NCBI GenBank assembly: GCA_037042185.1
Contig: JAXQJY010000033.1
Location: 2,232,001 to 2,296,000, forward strand
DNA: 64,000 bases
Reading direction: 5' to 3'
From: Sordariomycetes sp. S80-01Y
Taxonomy: Eukaryota > Ascomycota > Sordariomycetes
Program-made: the position numbers and the translations under genes
The notes under the pieces: generated by a model
Told to the model about the DNA's origin: nothing
What the model saw: only the letters and a program-made list of their open reading frames with translations
The model's database searches: none
Shown here: positions 21,646 to 33,660 of the stretch, piece after piece
Numbering within the stretch: the stretch's first letter is position 1
How the letters are laid out: each line of letters begins with the position of its first letter

Positions 21646-24360
21646 GGCAGGCGACGAGCGGGTAGGCGCAGCGGAGCTGATGCTCTGTGCGCCTTATCCA
21701 GTGATATCGGGCGGTTGGCCTGGCGGGTAATTTGGGGTCGATGTGTTATATCGGTTCAAGAGTCGCACGAGGGTGGGAAACCGATGCTTTGGTTGCGCAA
21801 GGCCAACGGCGGCGAGAATCTGATTGGAGTTGGGAAGGCTAGGCGGCAGGGCGCGGGTGTTGGTCGTGCGGCTGGGGGCGATTTGTGGCTCTCGAGACGC
21901 GGCTATGTAAGCGATATGATGTCCGTTACTTGTCGATAAATAGTCGCGGGTGTGTCATGAATTGTCGTCGTTGCTTTTGTTATGCGAAGCGTTGGCCGTC
22001 AAGTTTTTGCGATGCGGTTGCGCAGCAGGGACAGGAACCGACGCTCGCTCGCAGGTGAGGACAGGAAGACAAGAGCAGCAGGACAGCAGACGAATGGCAC
22101 GGTACTGACAGCGTTGCACCCGGGGACGGATTGGAGGACGGGGGGCGGGATACGGATGCAACAAATGCGATCCAGCGGTGATGGGGGGTTGGGGTTGGGG
22201 GTTCGGGGCCAGATGTGCCAGGTGTGCCAGGCAAGCCAGGTTCTGCTTGTCGCGCTTGCACTTCTTCAACTCCGCGACTCCACCTGCCTCCAGCGGCTCA
22301 GGCTGTTGGTGATGGAGCTTTCCTCGCGTGCAGTGGCCAACCGCATCCTGCGTCAGCGCTGGCATTCCTCCAAAGCGGCTTAGCGCGGCGGTAGGAGGAT
22401 TCGGACGACTTGGCAAGATCGATCGTGAGAATTAAAGTTGACATACGGAAGGAGCCTTTTGCGACAACAGAGCAACATCTCGCAACTTTTCGTCACTCTC
22501 GGGGCTGCGAATCATCTGTCTCGCCTCTGTCACTGCCGAGCGCTCGGGAGTATGGAGCATGCCTCCTAGGGCAAAGACCGGCAGCCCAGCCAGCCCAGCT
22601 TAGATCCTTACAGTAGCATCGACCCCTCTCAGAGGCGAATCGTTCAAGACAATTATATCACCAATCCGAATCGCAGTTGGCTGTGGCAGCGCTGATCCGG
22701 CAGTGAGAATGGGCAGCTGCCAATGCAACGTCGGCTGCCGTGTGACGGAGCTCCCTTCGATCTCCAAACTCCTGTCAACCAACCCACCTGAGACCGCATG
22801 AAGAGACATCCGGGCGTCACAGCCCTACTTCTATTCGACATGTCTCGGTAGTGGCCTGACAGTGTTTTGGCCTTTCTCTTTCTTTTCTTTTCTTTTTTAA
22901 CAGGTTCAAACCTGCCAGTATCTTCGTCTGACTCGCCTTGCCCACTGAGCCAGATCCATAATGCTTCCACTGCACATCACTACTTGATAGTGCAAGTGCT
23001 CCGAAGAGAAGCGCGAGTTGATTGTCGTTTTCGGCCTGGTCGACGAGCAGCCGCAAGGATCGGGCATTTTTCTCATTGGATGGCGCGGCTCTTTCTCGAC
23101 CAAACTGCGACAGACGCGCGGACATGGGCTTCGAGCTGCTCAAGTAGGATGGTGCTGGTCTTTCGTGACTGCACGTGGGCTTGTGCGCTTCGGCTTACAC
23201 GGCTCTGCATCGCGGCAAACAGCACACTGCGGTGATTTGTCGACTAATTAATCATGATCCTGAGGAAGCGGCCGGATGGCAGGGCCAGGCATGTGTCATG
23301 CTCTCCGCCAACTCGCAGCTGGCCAACGCCTTATCCTTGTCTGCCACCATCTTATGTCGTACTTTCGGTTCGGAGCATTCTTACGCGGGGTCCCTTTATC
23401 ACTACGACACACCTTAAGATCGACCTCGGCAACGGGCTTCAATTACGCCAGCATCCACCGACCTTTCTTAGATCCGTGTCACCCTGTGATCTGCTTGACA
23501 TGATCCTAGCTGTGCAGAATATTTGAAGGACCGCACCGGCTCACACAAGCCTAGAGACCGTCGTCCCCTCTTCCCAGCCCGAGTCGGCTGCGAATTCCTC
23601 GACGCTAGGAAAACCCTGGGCCAGAGAGGGATTTGTTTTTCTTGTTCGCATTCTTATTTCGAAACACCACTCAGCCGCTACCCCGAATCTATGTAGTCAT
23701 CCCAGTGAGTCCTACCGAGTTGGCGGTTCACTTGGGGTCTTGTACAGTCTGGCCATGGAAGATAGACAAGATCCATTGAAGATTGATATTCAATAACTGG
23801 AAGCATGCACCTAGAGGAGTGTAACATTGATGCTGCGGTGGCTTTGACAGGGACAGATGCTGGCAAAACACCTATGCCAAAAGGTTCATGGGGACAAGCC
23901 CGCGTATCAGATTGCAATGCTTTGAGAGAACATCGGCCGTATAAAGATACCTGCGCTCAATCAGAATGATCGTGGTGCCCCGTACGGTTAGCACTCCACG
24001 TCTGCGTAACGCCTCCGGTCGCTGTTGATCACTAGGTGTGCCGACCTTTCCGTGCTTATCCCCCCTTGTCCCTTCGAACTCAGAAGGCCACGGACAAACT
24101 TGGCCTTCGTTCACATTTCCTCGAGACACGCACCCACTCGCCTGCCTTAAGCCTCCCATACCTGATCCAGCATCTCTCTAAGCGGGCAAGTTGAAAACGA
24201 AGTCTCTCCGACCCCCTCGACACCATCCCATTCGAAAAGACCCCTTGTCTCAACCCCCTTAACCTGCGACGAGATCAACACCCATATTCAGAGCTAATCT
24301 ATCCACCTTCAGTATTTAAGTAGCTGGGCGTCTTCTATGAAACCTGCTTAAAAAACATCT
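21646..24360. other. Gene-poor 2.7 kb upstream of the double-cluster regulator
   Basis: It contains the promoter and leader of the regulator, including a G/C-rich region near 22080-22260 and a CT tract at about 22875-22899. Open frames are short, overlap on both strands and have no recognisable content. I see no gene in it. Confidence 0.4.
24313..24320 (+). promoter_or_regulatory. TATA-like element upstream of a small secreted-protein candidate
   Basis: TATTTAAG lies about 40 bases upstream of the ATG at 24361. Spacing fits a short leader. This is sequence resemblance only. Confidence 0.25.
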
Positions 24361-24564
24361 ATGGGCTCGAATCTCTTGATATTGCTCCTTGCATCGTGGG
24401 TCGGTTGTGCCTCCATTCACGGACTCACTGGTTCCTCAAATAGAAACACGGACTTAACCGGCAGCTATGGTATCGCTTTCTTGCGTTATGAGACATTCTG
24501 CATACATGGCAATAACATGATTCGATATTCGTATGCACAGGGGCGGTACTATCCATCAGTATGA
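24361..24564 (+). CDS. Candidate small secreted peptide (67 aa)
   Basis: A 67-residue frame begins with a signal-peptide-like segment ('MGSNLLILLLASWVGCASIHG', shortened here to its core LLILLLASWVG) and has a polar remainder rich in Tyr, Asn, Arg and Gly with a single further Cys. A TATA-like box lies just upstream. There is no recognised family and nothing else coding nearby, so this is a weak candidate that could be chance. A chance frame with both a good signal peptide and a near TATA box is not very unlikely in 2.7 kb of open sequence. Confidence 0.3.
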   Translation: MGSNLLILLLASWVGCASIHGLTGSSNRNTDLTGSYGIAFLRYETFCIHGNNMIRYSYAQGRYYPSV

Positions 24565-24788
24565 AACGATTCCAACCCGATACGGCTCACGATAGGCTCC
24601 GATTTTCTCCTCGTATACCTGCAACCCCCAAGTTTCATGAACAAAAGAAGTAGTACTCTGAAGCGCTGCAAGCCAACACCGAACGACCAAAGAGTATAAT
24701 GCCAAGAGAATGACCAATTCTCCAACAACAAGCTTATCCACAACGAACCATTGCAAGCGAAAGGAATGTCCATGCCTTCCTGGGCAGA

Positions 24789-25071
24789 CTATGAGGTATC
24801 AATGTTAACTCCTCTCCCCATCTCATCTCGCTTCGACTTCGTCTCCATCGTCGCGTCAGCTCCGCTGACATCGTCCACTGTTGTCTCTATTTTCTTAGTT
24901 TTCACCCCCGCAAGAGAGCTTGTGGGGGGTTTGCCGCTTCGTTCAGGACGCGTTGCACTCGTCCTTCTGACGAAGGTGCGTCCTTCTCTAGAACCACGAG
25001 ATCCCGTCTCCGCGGTATCAGCGAGCGCCTTGTCCTTCTTCAACTCCTCAGCAGACCTAGTCCTTCTCGGA
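24789..25071 (-). CDS. Coding-like frame downstream of CCG-8, possible extra 3' exon
   Basis: The frame is open from a TTAG acceptor-like site at 25072 to a stop at 24789. Its content is charged and Ser/Thr-rich, as in disordered tails: 'PRRTRSAEELKKDKALAD', 'REGRTFVRRTSATRPERS', 'VKTKKIETTVDDVSG'. It lies on the same strand directly after the stop of the CCG-8 gene. I could not find a donor in the last coding bases of CCG-8 that joins it in phase with a good consensus, so it may be an alternative 3' exon, a separate short gene or chance. Confidence 0.3.
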
Positions 25072-25149
25072 CTAACCGGCGCAAGTCAGAGGACTCTAAT
25101 TTTCGCTCCCCGAGGAAGCGAGGTCGCTAAGATCCACGTACGAGACCTT

Positions 25150-26962
25150 CTAGCCCATCTTGACATCGGCATTAGGCTCTACCTGAGGCAGCAGAGGCTG
25201 GTCGCCTCCATCCGGCTTCTTCTTACCCATGCGCTCGCACCACTCCTCAGCACTGACGATTGTGCCGTCAACAATGCCGCTGACCTGGCAGACCATGTCC
25301 AGTCCCTCCTTAGCGAGGACGAGCACTTTCTGCGCACCATCCCGAACGGCGGAATCGCTGTCTGGGTTGGCTTGATGTTCGGACATGGTGGCTAGACGAA
25401 AACGCTGGGGAAGACTGGTGAGGTGGCGACGAACAAGCACGCGAGCATTCTCGGGTAGAGCGTTCCCAGCGTAGCGAGAGACCATGTTGATGGCGTCCTG
25501 AAGGGTCTTGAGAACGTCCCCCTTCAGTGAGTTGATACGAGTAGCAAGCTCAGCGCGCGATGGCTGCTCAGCCTTCTCCTCAGTGATGTCCATGGCGTTA
25601 TCTTCCTTCTCAGCGTCCCCGAGGTGCTCAACATCCTTCGTCTGCTCATCTTCAGGGTTTTCGTACTGTTCCAAAGTCGATTTGAGGTTGCCGATGACAC
25701 CTCCGATGTGAACATTAGCCCAACGGAGCCATTGTAAACAGTACTTAAGACTGCGCAGACTCTCATCGCTCATAGCAACGCTTAGGCCCGAAGTAGACAT
25801 AATAAGTCGAGACTGCCATGGAGCGTTGTTGCGGGAGGCGCCAGCCTGTTGAGAATCCATGGTCTCTGTGTAAGCGGGCGACCGCATGTCGTCGTAGGCA
25901 GGAAGGGTATCTATGGTACTTGCAAAGGAGAGCCTCCTGCTGTCACCCTTGGGCGTAGGCGGTAAGGAATCCTGAAGATTACCGCCCTCTCTGTGAAGTT
26001 GTGTCAGAGCCGCAAGGTGGTCCACCTCAATGCGCTTTTTGGCTATGGGCTCAGCTTCAGCAGGCTCGGCCTTTCGTCGTTTCTTAGAGCTTCCTTCGAC
26101 TGTAACGTCTGAGCCTTGCCGTCGACCGGCACCAAGAAACCAGCGTACTCCACCCTCTACGCCAGTGACGCGACCAACAGAGCCGACAGTGTTTGCAAGG
26201 GGTGTCAGGTAACCCTCGACGTATTCAGCACTAGACTTGAACCGTGGCGAAAAGTTTTTGGCTCCTCCGTAGGCTGAGGTGGTGTTCTCAATAGTTTTCG
26301 CAAGTAAAGGATGAGAGGTTGTTAGTAAGGCGAACAGTGGTTCAGGATTGCGGTTTCCTTTCACCATTTGCGCGGCTGGCGCGGGAGGGCTAGGCAGCGC
26401 CAGGCTCTTGGAGGAAGGCGAGGATACGAAATCTAGATGTCTTAGCCGGTGCACATGTGATGATGGATGAGGCAGAAAACTCACCTGCACGCAGGTCGCC
26501 AAGAGCTTCAGCCGCCAGCCGAACATCGGGGTCGTCGAGGTTGAGGTTCACGCTTCCAGCTCGTCCTTCCGTACGAGCATCCGGCGAGATCGTACCTGTC
26601 ATAGTGTGACTGCCCCTGTCCAGGTCCATCGGCCTAGATATATCCATCTGATGGGTCTGGGGAGGCGGCATGGGCATCGTGATAGGAGCGGTCGCAAGCC
26701 ATGACGGCGCTGCGGGCTGGCCCACGACTTGCGACATGTCGCTTCTGATGGCTAGAGTTTGATCGCCGGTGACACTACTCATTGACGGGAGGGTGCGCTC
26801 GTGGCCATCGTTGGGAGGAGAGAACGGAGGGAGAGGGTTCGTCGAGGTGGTCGCTGAGGGCGATGCGGTCGCGGATGTATAAGTTGGCGGCGCAGGGGAA
26901 GAGGTAGAGTGCGACGAGTCTCGTGATTCTCGGGAAAGGTCCTGGGCTGCTGAGAACGACAT
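25150..26962 (-). CDS. ccg-8: CCG-8 / Opi1-family transcriptional regulator
   Basis: Two exons (26962-26485, 26432-25150) join in phase to 586 residues. The Opi1 domain spans most of the second exon, with 'NPEPLFALLTTSHPLL', 'KSSAEYVEGYLTPLANTVG' and the helical 'SLKYCLQWLRWANVHIGGVI'. The N-terminus is Pro/Ser/Thr-rich with 'NLNLDDPDVRLAAEALGDLR', a conserved lead-in helix. Opi1 is the yeast repressor of phospholipid (inositol-choline) genes; the Neurospora homologue CCG-8 is a clock-controlled gene linked to azole response and lipid metabolism. Divergent from the AP-1 mu gene across 1.65 kb. A further coding-like frame just downstream may mean the 3' end is incomplete. Confidence 0.87.
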
Positions 26963-28614
26963 TGCGCCGCTGTCGTCGAGCCGGAGCTTTGAAGGCTAGA
27001 GGCAGAGGGTTCTCCGTGACGGGACTGGGAGCGCTGCTAGGGCGAGCATGTGATTATGCCCAGCCCAGGTTGGGGGCGTCGGCGATAAATCTGGCTCAGC
27101 TTCCGCACCACGCTGCTTCTCACCATAGGCCTGACGAAAGAATTCGCAAATCTGATGAGACGTGAACCCGTCGCGCAGTACTGCGTAGAATGAACGTTCG
27201 AATCGTTCAACGCCTGTGGTCGTCGTGGCACGAGGAAGAGAAAAGCCGGGGGAGTCGAGGGCAGCCGGGCTCCGATGGTGGAGGGTCAATCACAAGAATT
27301 GTTGGGCAGTCGCCTCTGAAGTTGGTCCCGCCTTCCGCGACTTTAGGCGGAGTTTTAGTGGTTGTTTAGCGCTCTCAGGCCCTGCAGGGTCGTGCTCCCA
27401 GCGCTGATCCCTCGGATTTGGGCCCTGTGGTCGGGGGCTGCCCGCTACGGGTACCGCGTGTCCAGCCCTCCAATCGTTGACATGTGAAGGCATCGCCAAC
27501 AACGCTCCGACGGTACCGCCTCTATCAGGGCCTCCTTGAAGAGACTGAGCCATGCCAGAAACATCATCATGCCACGGCTCGGACGGACCCCCGCTCGATG
27601 ACCCCCCTCTGGAGCGAGAAGCACGTGAAATCGACGAAAATAAGAGCAACGCTTTTCCGTCTTGGAGGCTCCAGTGCGAGAGTCACAGCGTCAGCACCAG
27701 CACGTGTCAAACCGGGGTTCTACCAATGGCCTGGGAGGGGAGACCCTGGTACTATCACATGTTTCCGCGCCGTGCATGTTAAGGTTTATGCCTCACGCTG
27801 CTGTCATCATTAACACCTCAAACAACCCCAGCCCGTGACGATCCCTTCGCCTGCTGTGACTGCCGATAGCGAGGCTGACTTTCCATTAAAGCGGCCCTTC
27901 AAACGCCCACTGATGTCGCCGAGCCGGCATATCGGCTCTTGACTGATTCAGGTCTCGCCTTCCTGGCAGTCGACGAGTACAGACATAGTGGGCTAGCGAT
28001 CCTCTTAAGAAATCCTGTCGTAGCAATGCCCATGTGGGAAAAAGGATGTCTTGTGCTGAGACTTTGCCACCGGCAGTGACGCGAGGAATGTCTATCGAAA
28101 TCCTCATGACACAGGATTCCTCGGTGCCGAGTTTCCTGGGCCAACACGACACCGCCGGATCTCGGACAACAGTCTGCCTGCTGAGCTCAGAAGCAAGTCA
28201 GACAACAATCGTCCGCTTGAACCTCGATGCTCGGACTTGCGTAGCAGTTTGCGAGCATAGAAGTATTACACGCTGAGAGTTCCCTGTTGAATGATTCTTG
28301 TTAAGACGTCTCCCCCTGAAGCGAGAACGGTCACGTGACGGGTTGGAATGATTGGCTGACTGATCATGACAACTGCTATGCAACGTCCAGGTCGGTGAGA
28401 CCAGCCTAGAGCTAGAGACAGCAACGAAGAAGATGCAAACGCGACCCTCCAACGAATCAATACTCGATTGAATCCCCTCTTTTTCTCATTGCGCGCAAAA
28501 GAAGACGAACTGCATGCGACGCAAGACCTAAATAGCCCTCGAGCCAGGCCGCTGTGCCAATCCTCCTCCCCTTAACGCCCCTGCCCCGCGAACGGAACCC
28601 CACGATAGCTCAAC
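26963..28614. other. Divergent promoter region, 1.65 kb, no gene seen
   Basis: It separates the starts of CCG-8 (minus) and AP-1 mu (plus). A minus-strand frame at 27290-27649 (119 codons, Gly/Pro/Ser-rich) has no recognised content and is probably leader sequence. CCG-8 is clock-controlled in Neurospora, so a long regulatory region would be expected. Confidence 0.4.
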
Positions 28615-30113
28615 ATGGCGTCCGCGCTCTTCTTCCTCGATCTCAAGGGCAAGGTGCGAAATGATGGCGGCTGCAGGCGATATGGATGGACAGCATGGCT
28701 GATGATGGCAGACCCTTCTTGCCCGTAACTACAGGGGCGACATCCCCATGTCCGCCGTCGAAAAGTTCCCCGTGTTGCTGTCTGATGCGGAGGAGGAGTC
28801 CTCCGCGGTACCACCATGCTTTTCTCACGAGGGTATCAACGTATTTTGACTCTCTTCTCCGAGCATTGGTCGCGTAGCTAATGGGGGCAGTACCTCTATA
28901 TTCGCCATAACAATCTCTACGTCCTCGCCCTAACGAAGCGCAACACGAACGCCGCCGAAATCCTCCTCTTCCTGCACAAAGTCGTCGAAGTCTTCACGGA
29001 ATATTTCAAGGTCCTTGAGGAAGAATCGATTCGCGACAACTTCGTCATCATTTACGAACTGCTCGATGAGATGATGGATTTTGGATACCCGCAAACGACT
29101 GAGTCCAAGATCCTGCAGGAGTACATCACGCAAGAGTCTCACAAGCTCGAGATCCAAGCCCGACCACCAATCGCCGTCACGAATGCTGTATCATGGCGTT
29201 CCGAGGGTATTCGGTACAGAAAGAACGAGGTCTTCCTGGACGTGGTGGAGTCGCTCAACTTGCTGGTCAGCTCGAATGGCAACGTCCTGCGATCGGAGAT
29301 ATTGGGTGCTATCAAGATGAAGTGCTACCTCTCCGGCATGCCTGAGCTCCGCCTCGGCCTCAACGACAAGGTCATGTTCGAAACAACCGGCCGCACCACC
29401 CGCGGCAAAGCCATCGAGATGGAAGACGTGAAATTCCACCAATGTGTTCGGCTGTCACGCTTCGAAAACGACCGGACTATCTCCTTCATCCCGCCCGACG
29501 GCGAATTCGAACTCATGTCCTACCGACTCAACACCCAGGTCAAGCCGCTGATCTGGGTCGAGTGCGTGGTCGAATCTCACTCCGGCTCTCGCATCGAGTA
29601 CATGCTCAAGGCCAAGGCGCAGTTCAAGCGCCGCAGCACGGCCAACAATGTCGAAATTATAGTCCCTGTCCCAGATGATGCGGACAGTCCCCGCTTCCGC
29701 ACTAACATTGGTAGCGTGCACTACGCACCGGAGCAGAGCGCGATCGTGTGGAAGATTAAGCAGTTCGGCGGAAATAAGGAGTTCTTGATGCGTGCTGAGC
29801 TCGGTCTGCCTAGCGTCAGGGGCGACGATGATACCGGCGGTGGTATGACGGGTGGTTTTGGCGGCAGCATGGGTGGGATGGCCGGCGCCAAGGCTGGGAA
29901 GAGGCCGATCCAGGTCAAGTTTGAAATTCCGTACTTCACAACGAGTGGTATCCAGGTGCGGTACCTGAAGATCACAGAGCCCAAGGTATGTCCTTCTACT
30001 GAGCATGGAAGGCCGCGTACTGACAGCAGTAGCTGCAATACCCTTCATTGCCGTGGGTGCGCTATATCACACAGTCGGGCGATATCGCCGTGCGTCTGCC
30101 AGACGCTGTCTGA
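28615..30113 (+). CDS. apm1: AP-1 clathrin adaptor complex mu subunit
   Basis: Four exons (28615-28653, 28712-28840, 28891-29985, 30033-30113) join in phase to 447 residues, the usual length. The N-terminal longin domain reads 'MASALFFLDLKGKTLLARNY', followed by 'YLYIRHNNLYVLALTKRN' and the helical linker. The C-terminal mu-homology domain begins near 'VSWRSEGIRYRKNEVFLDVV' and ends 'LPWVRYITQSGDIAVRLPD'. The sequence favours mu-1 (AP-1) over mu-2. AP-1 sorts cargo between the trans-Golgi network and endosomes, with the mu subunit reading tyrosine-based signals. The very short first exon (13 codons) is easily missed. The last intron ends in TAG. Confidence 0.95.
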
Positions 30114-30743
30114 GGATCTTGTTTACCTGAGCTATCATGCTTACACAACTTATGTCTTTACGCGGATCTCTTCTTCGCAGGCGTCTTGCGCTTCTCCCGC
30201 TCATGCTGAAGGTTCGGCGATAGAATTCACGAAGCGTGCTACGAGAGAAAGAAAATGGGGCCAGTCGGTGACCAGAGCTCATGGAAAGTGGAATAGACGA
30301 GCTCGTATTGTACTTAGGAGGTTATCACAAAGACCCAATGCAGCTTCCGCATGCTTCTTCCGGGCAACGCCACATATCCAAACGCACATCGCAACTCTTG
30401 AAGTAGAATGTTCTCTTTCCCATGCAGAGCCTGCCAGCAGGCCCTCATCGCCCCCCTCCAGAGCCGCTCGTGGGAATGTCCCGGGAAGTAAAAGTCACAC
30501 CCACGGGTACGCGGATAGCGGGCGTGTGCTAGAGAGGCCGTTAGTGCTTTACGCCGCGGTAACCTCACGCGGGTCATTCCTTCACAGCGACATCGTAGCA
30601 CTCGAAGGAGTTGAGCGTGTCTTCAGAGGAGCCCAATGGGTTACAGGGATCGTAGGCAACCGTAACAAGGAGCCCCTCTGGAGGATCTGACGCCGATCTG
30701 ATGACTTGTACCAAAGTTAGTTCTGACGTCCTCCCGCAGCTTT
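30114..30743. other. Intergenic between convergent genes
   Basis: 3' regions of the AP-1 mu gene and of the unrecognised minus-strand frame. The apparent extension of the plus-strand frame to 30690 is read-through past the last real donor. Confidence 0.4.
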
Positions 30744-31592
30744 TTAGAACGTACAAGATGGCAGCGATCGCTCGTTGTACCACTTGCGATTCTTCCACCT
30801 CTGGTAAAACAAAAAGACCGTCTCTGCTCTAGAGAGTCCGTCGTGTTCGGAGGAAGCAAAAGCCATCAGGCCCAGCAAGATAGTGAGGTCCCCGCCGAGT
30901 CCTTTTGAGGACGGCGCGCCGGGGGAGGGGTTCTCGTATGAGGATGGTACTAGTGTACCCAACCACGAGGCGTTCCGGCCGGCGATGTGCGTCCTGGGCG
31001 CGCCGCCCAGAGCGTCCGGACCTAGTGAGCAGGTGAAGACCGCCTGCGAAACGCCAGTCACCCTCCTCGTATCGTTGTCCAGGGGGAAGAAGAACCTCAG
31101 GGGCTCCCATGTAAACTCGTTCGGCCCTGCTCCGTCTGCCAGAACCTGTGTCTCATCTACCGTTGGATCTGTCTTGACCATAGCAAAGGGTAAGAGCGGA
31201 TGACAGGAGCAAATTGTCGATTGTGAACGGGTCATGGTTCGGTAAGACGGTGACTGCGAATCTGGCCTTGTCCAGATTGCACCAACTCCAGTGTCGTCAC
31301 GCCCCCAGAAGTAGATGTGGGAAACGTTCATGATAGTTCCATCCTCGTAAAGCATGATCGTGGTCATCAAGTCTTCTCTCTGATCGTATGATGTCGGGCT
31401 GGTGGGAGGCCGAGCATTTCCCCAGGTATCAATCTCATGTTGCTTAATGTCAATTTGCGATATCGCAAACAGAAAGCTCAGGGGATATTCGTTGCCGGTG
31501 CTCCTGGTTCCGTTGGTCTTGTGGCTGCCAGAGCTTGCCCTGTGTCTCGACGAGGAGTTTGTCTTCGCAGGCTTCAGGGGACGGTGCCTTGA
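30744..31592 (-). CDS. Coding region of unknown function, probable last exon
   Basis: A clear coding-like frame of 282 codons runs from a TAG acceptor at 31593 to a stop at 30744. Recognisable stretches are 'NEYPLSFLFAISQIDIKQHE', 'MTTIMLYEDGTIMNVSHIYF', 'GRDDTGVGAIWTRPDSQSP' and 'WEPLRFFFPLDNDTRRVTG'. The alternating aromatic and charged pattern suggests beta-sheet, possibly propeller-like, but no family was recognised. No good start codon lies in it apart from internal Met, so upstream exons are expected. Candidate upstream pieces exist to 33280 but lie in several frames. It may be a multi-exon gene or one in decay. Confidence 0.45.
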   Translation of the reverse strand, partial: SRHRPLKPAKTNSSSRHRASSGSHKTNGTRSTGNEYPLSFLFAISQIDIKQHEIDTWGNARPPTSPTSYDQREDLMTTIMLYEDGTIMNVSHIYFWGRDDTGVGAIWTRPDSQSPSYRTMTRSQSTICSCHPLLPFAMVKTDPTVDETQVLADGAGPNEFTWEPLRFFFPLDNDTRRVTGVSQAVFTCSLGPDALGGAPRTHIAGRNASWLGTLVPSSYENPSPGAPSSKGLGGDLTILLGLMAFASSEHDGLSRAETVFLFYQRWKNRKWYNERSLPSCTF

Positions 31593-33660
31593 CTATGGAA
31601 GGTCAGATCTAATCCCGATATGGAATCGGCTCTTGCTCTCACAGATGAGTCCTTGCCCATGGTAACCAATGCGGCTCAGCTTTCTATGCTTTCACAGATC
31701 TAGGGTTGTTCGCGGTTGACCCGAAGTTGATGGTGCGGTACGTATGTTCTCTCTTCGCGACGAGAATACGAGGTCTTATGGTTCCCATATCCCAGATTCT
31801 ATGAGAGGGCTGCCCAAAAGACTGCCACAACAGATGCCGGTGAGGTTGGGCTGGAAGACCCGCGCTAGCCTTGTGACATGGGCAGTAGGCCATCGACCCG
31901 GTGAAGAAGTTGAGCCTTGGCACCGTTAGACATCATGTGATGAATGCCCTGAAAGTATCCAGAGCCAGGCGTGTCCCAGTCTCTGACGTCTGCCCACATC
32001 TGCGAGACGGTCTCGTGAGCAACACGCTGCCGGAGCACGGTCCCGATCGTTGGCCAGCCACCGTAGCTTTGCGCCACCTAATCTCACAACCACTCAAGCA
32101 ATCAAGTCTGTTCGCTTGAGAGAGCCAATCTGCGCCCGAGACCGGAGGTCGCTGAGACCTTGCCCCCGTCTGTCTGAGAGTTGGGACGAAATCAGCCCAC
32201 CATCAGGCTACCACGTTGCGAGGATAGGTCTTCTAACTTGCATATATCGCTCACCACTCATGTTGTGATCGCTGGTGGAAGGAAAGCGTGTCCAATGAGG
32301 TCTTGTTGCACGTCGCGGCGGCCAGCCTGTTGATAGCGGCTTATCCGACTGTAGACAACACCGTGTGAAGCCAGCCAATCCCCACCGAGGTAGGGATCGA
32401 TGAGGTAGTAGTGTCGTTGGTAGAACGAAGAGACCGACAGCATGGTTTTAGCCGCTGGAGGCGGTCAGATGAGCATGCGAATGATACTACCGAGGCAGAA
32501 TGACGGCCAGGGGAAGGCTTTGACCACGAGAATTAGTCAACCGCGAAGACCCGCACATGCCAGAATTGACGAACTGTGGCGACAGACTCCAAGCCAGAGT
32601 TCGAGTTGAAATCGCGAGTTTACACGTCCTCAACGATATCAAAAGCCAGGTCCAGCCCGTCGGGTCTCGACGTCAGTGTCTGACATCCCAGGCGTCGGGA
32701 CCAGCCTTCGAATTCGCAGACTGGAGCGTGGGAAAGGATGCTGGAGTCCGTATCCCATGCTTGAGCAGTGGATGGCCCGATTGAACCCGCGAAGACAAGG
32801 GAGTTCTGCACCAGCGAAGTGCAATGTTACACAACGCCCATGATGATGACATCGAGCACCTCCTGGCCTTGGCACCCGCATAAAGGGAAGTCGGGTGCAT
32901 AGGCTGAACGTAACGGGACGCAGTCTTTTGAAGAAGGCGGGGTCTTTGTCCAAAGAGATCATTCGTCTATGGAGTCAGCACAGAGCCTGCTTCACCGGTT
33001 GAACCCAAGTTTGAGGGTGATGTACTGACAAGATTACAACCTGAGCCAATAGCTCGCGAGGAGCGAGGGGCCCTCCGGGCAAACTTTGATGGCGTGAATC
33101 CGTTGATAAATTTCGAGCTATCTTTGGTGAAGTGGACTAAGAGAGAGAGACGATGTCCGTGTTCAGGATCGCCAGCACGTCTTCGAGGGGCTTAAGCAGG
33201 AAGTCTTTGTTGAAATGAGTTGTATTGACAGATCTACTCCAATGAGTATATGAAGTAGGTACGGATAGTGAGTAGTCCATTGACGAGGCGAATGCAGCGA
33301 AAGTTCAGTGCTTTATACTTCGCGAGATGCGATACCTTCCCCGGGCACATTGGGCGCCAGGTTGTGTGAAGGGATATCCATAGGCGGCGACGTATCAGCA
33401 AACATGGCGCCGCTCACACCGCAGAACATGCAGGTGAGTCTCGATTAGTGCATGACCTGTGATAGTCGGACCCACCCAGAGGAAGGCATCAAGAGGTTGG
33501 GCAATGGTACACAGACGCAGCAGGGGTGGTTGTGCAGTCCATGGTGCCCGCCGCGAGCTCTTCGCTTCGGAATACTCTCGATTCGCGGTAACCATATGCT
33601 CCTAGTCGGGCCACGGCATTTTCACCAGTCAAGTAACCCAGGGGCCTGCTTGACTTATGC
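31593..33660 (-). other. Scattered coding-like frames upstream of the 30744-31592 exon
   Basis: On the minus strand several short frames look coding: 33137-33280 (begins 'MDYSLSVPTSYTHW', contains 'FLLKPLEDVLAIL'), 32620-32811 ('SLVFAGSIGPSTAQAWD', 'LDLAFDIVEDV'), 32258-32443 ('YYLIDPYLGGDWLASHGVVY') and 31865-32077 ('GGWPTIGTVLRQRVAHETVS', 'WADVRDWDTPGSGYFQG'). They are in the same orientation and order as expected for 5' exons, but their frames and ends do not give a clean gene model by eye. No family was recognised. Confidence 0.35.

Noticed and set aside
24751-25395. A 214-codon plus-strand frame overlapping the end of CCG-8
   Set aside because: It covers the known CCG-8 exon in antisense, and its hydrophobic content is the complement of a charged minus-strand frame.
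27290-27649. A 119-codon minus-strand frame upstream of CCG-8
   Set aside because: Gly/Pro/Ser-rich without pattern and in the expected leader region; not enough to call a gene.
29986-30690. Extension of the AP-1 mu frame beyond 'KITEPK'
   Set aside because: A GTATGT donor at 29986 and a TAG acceptor at 30032 restore the conserved mu C-terminus; the extension is intron and 3' read-through.
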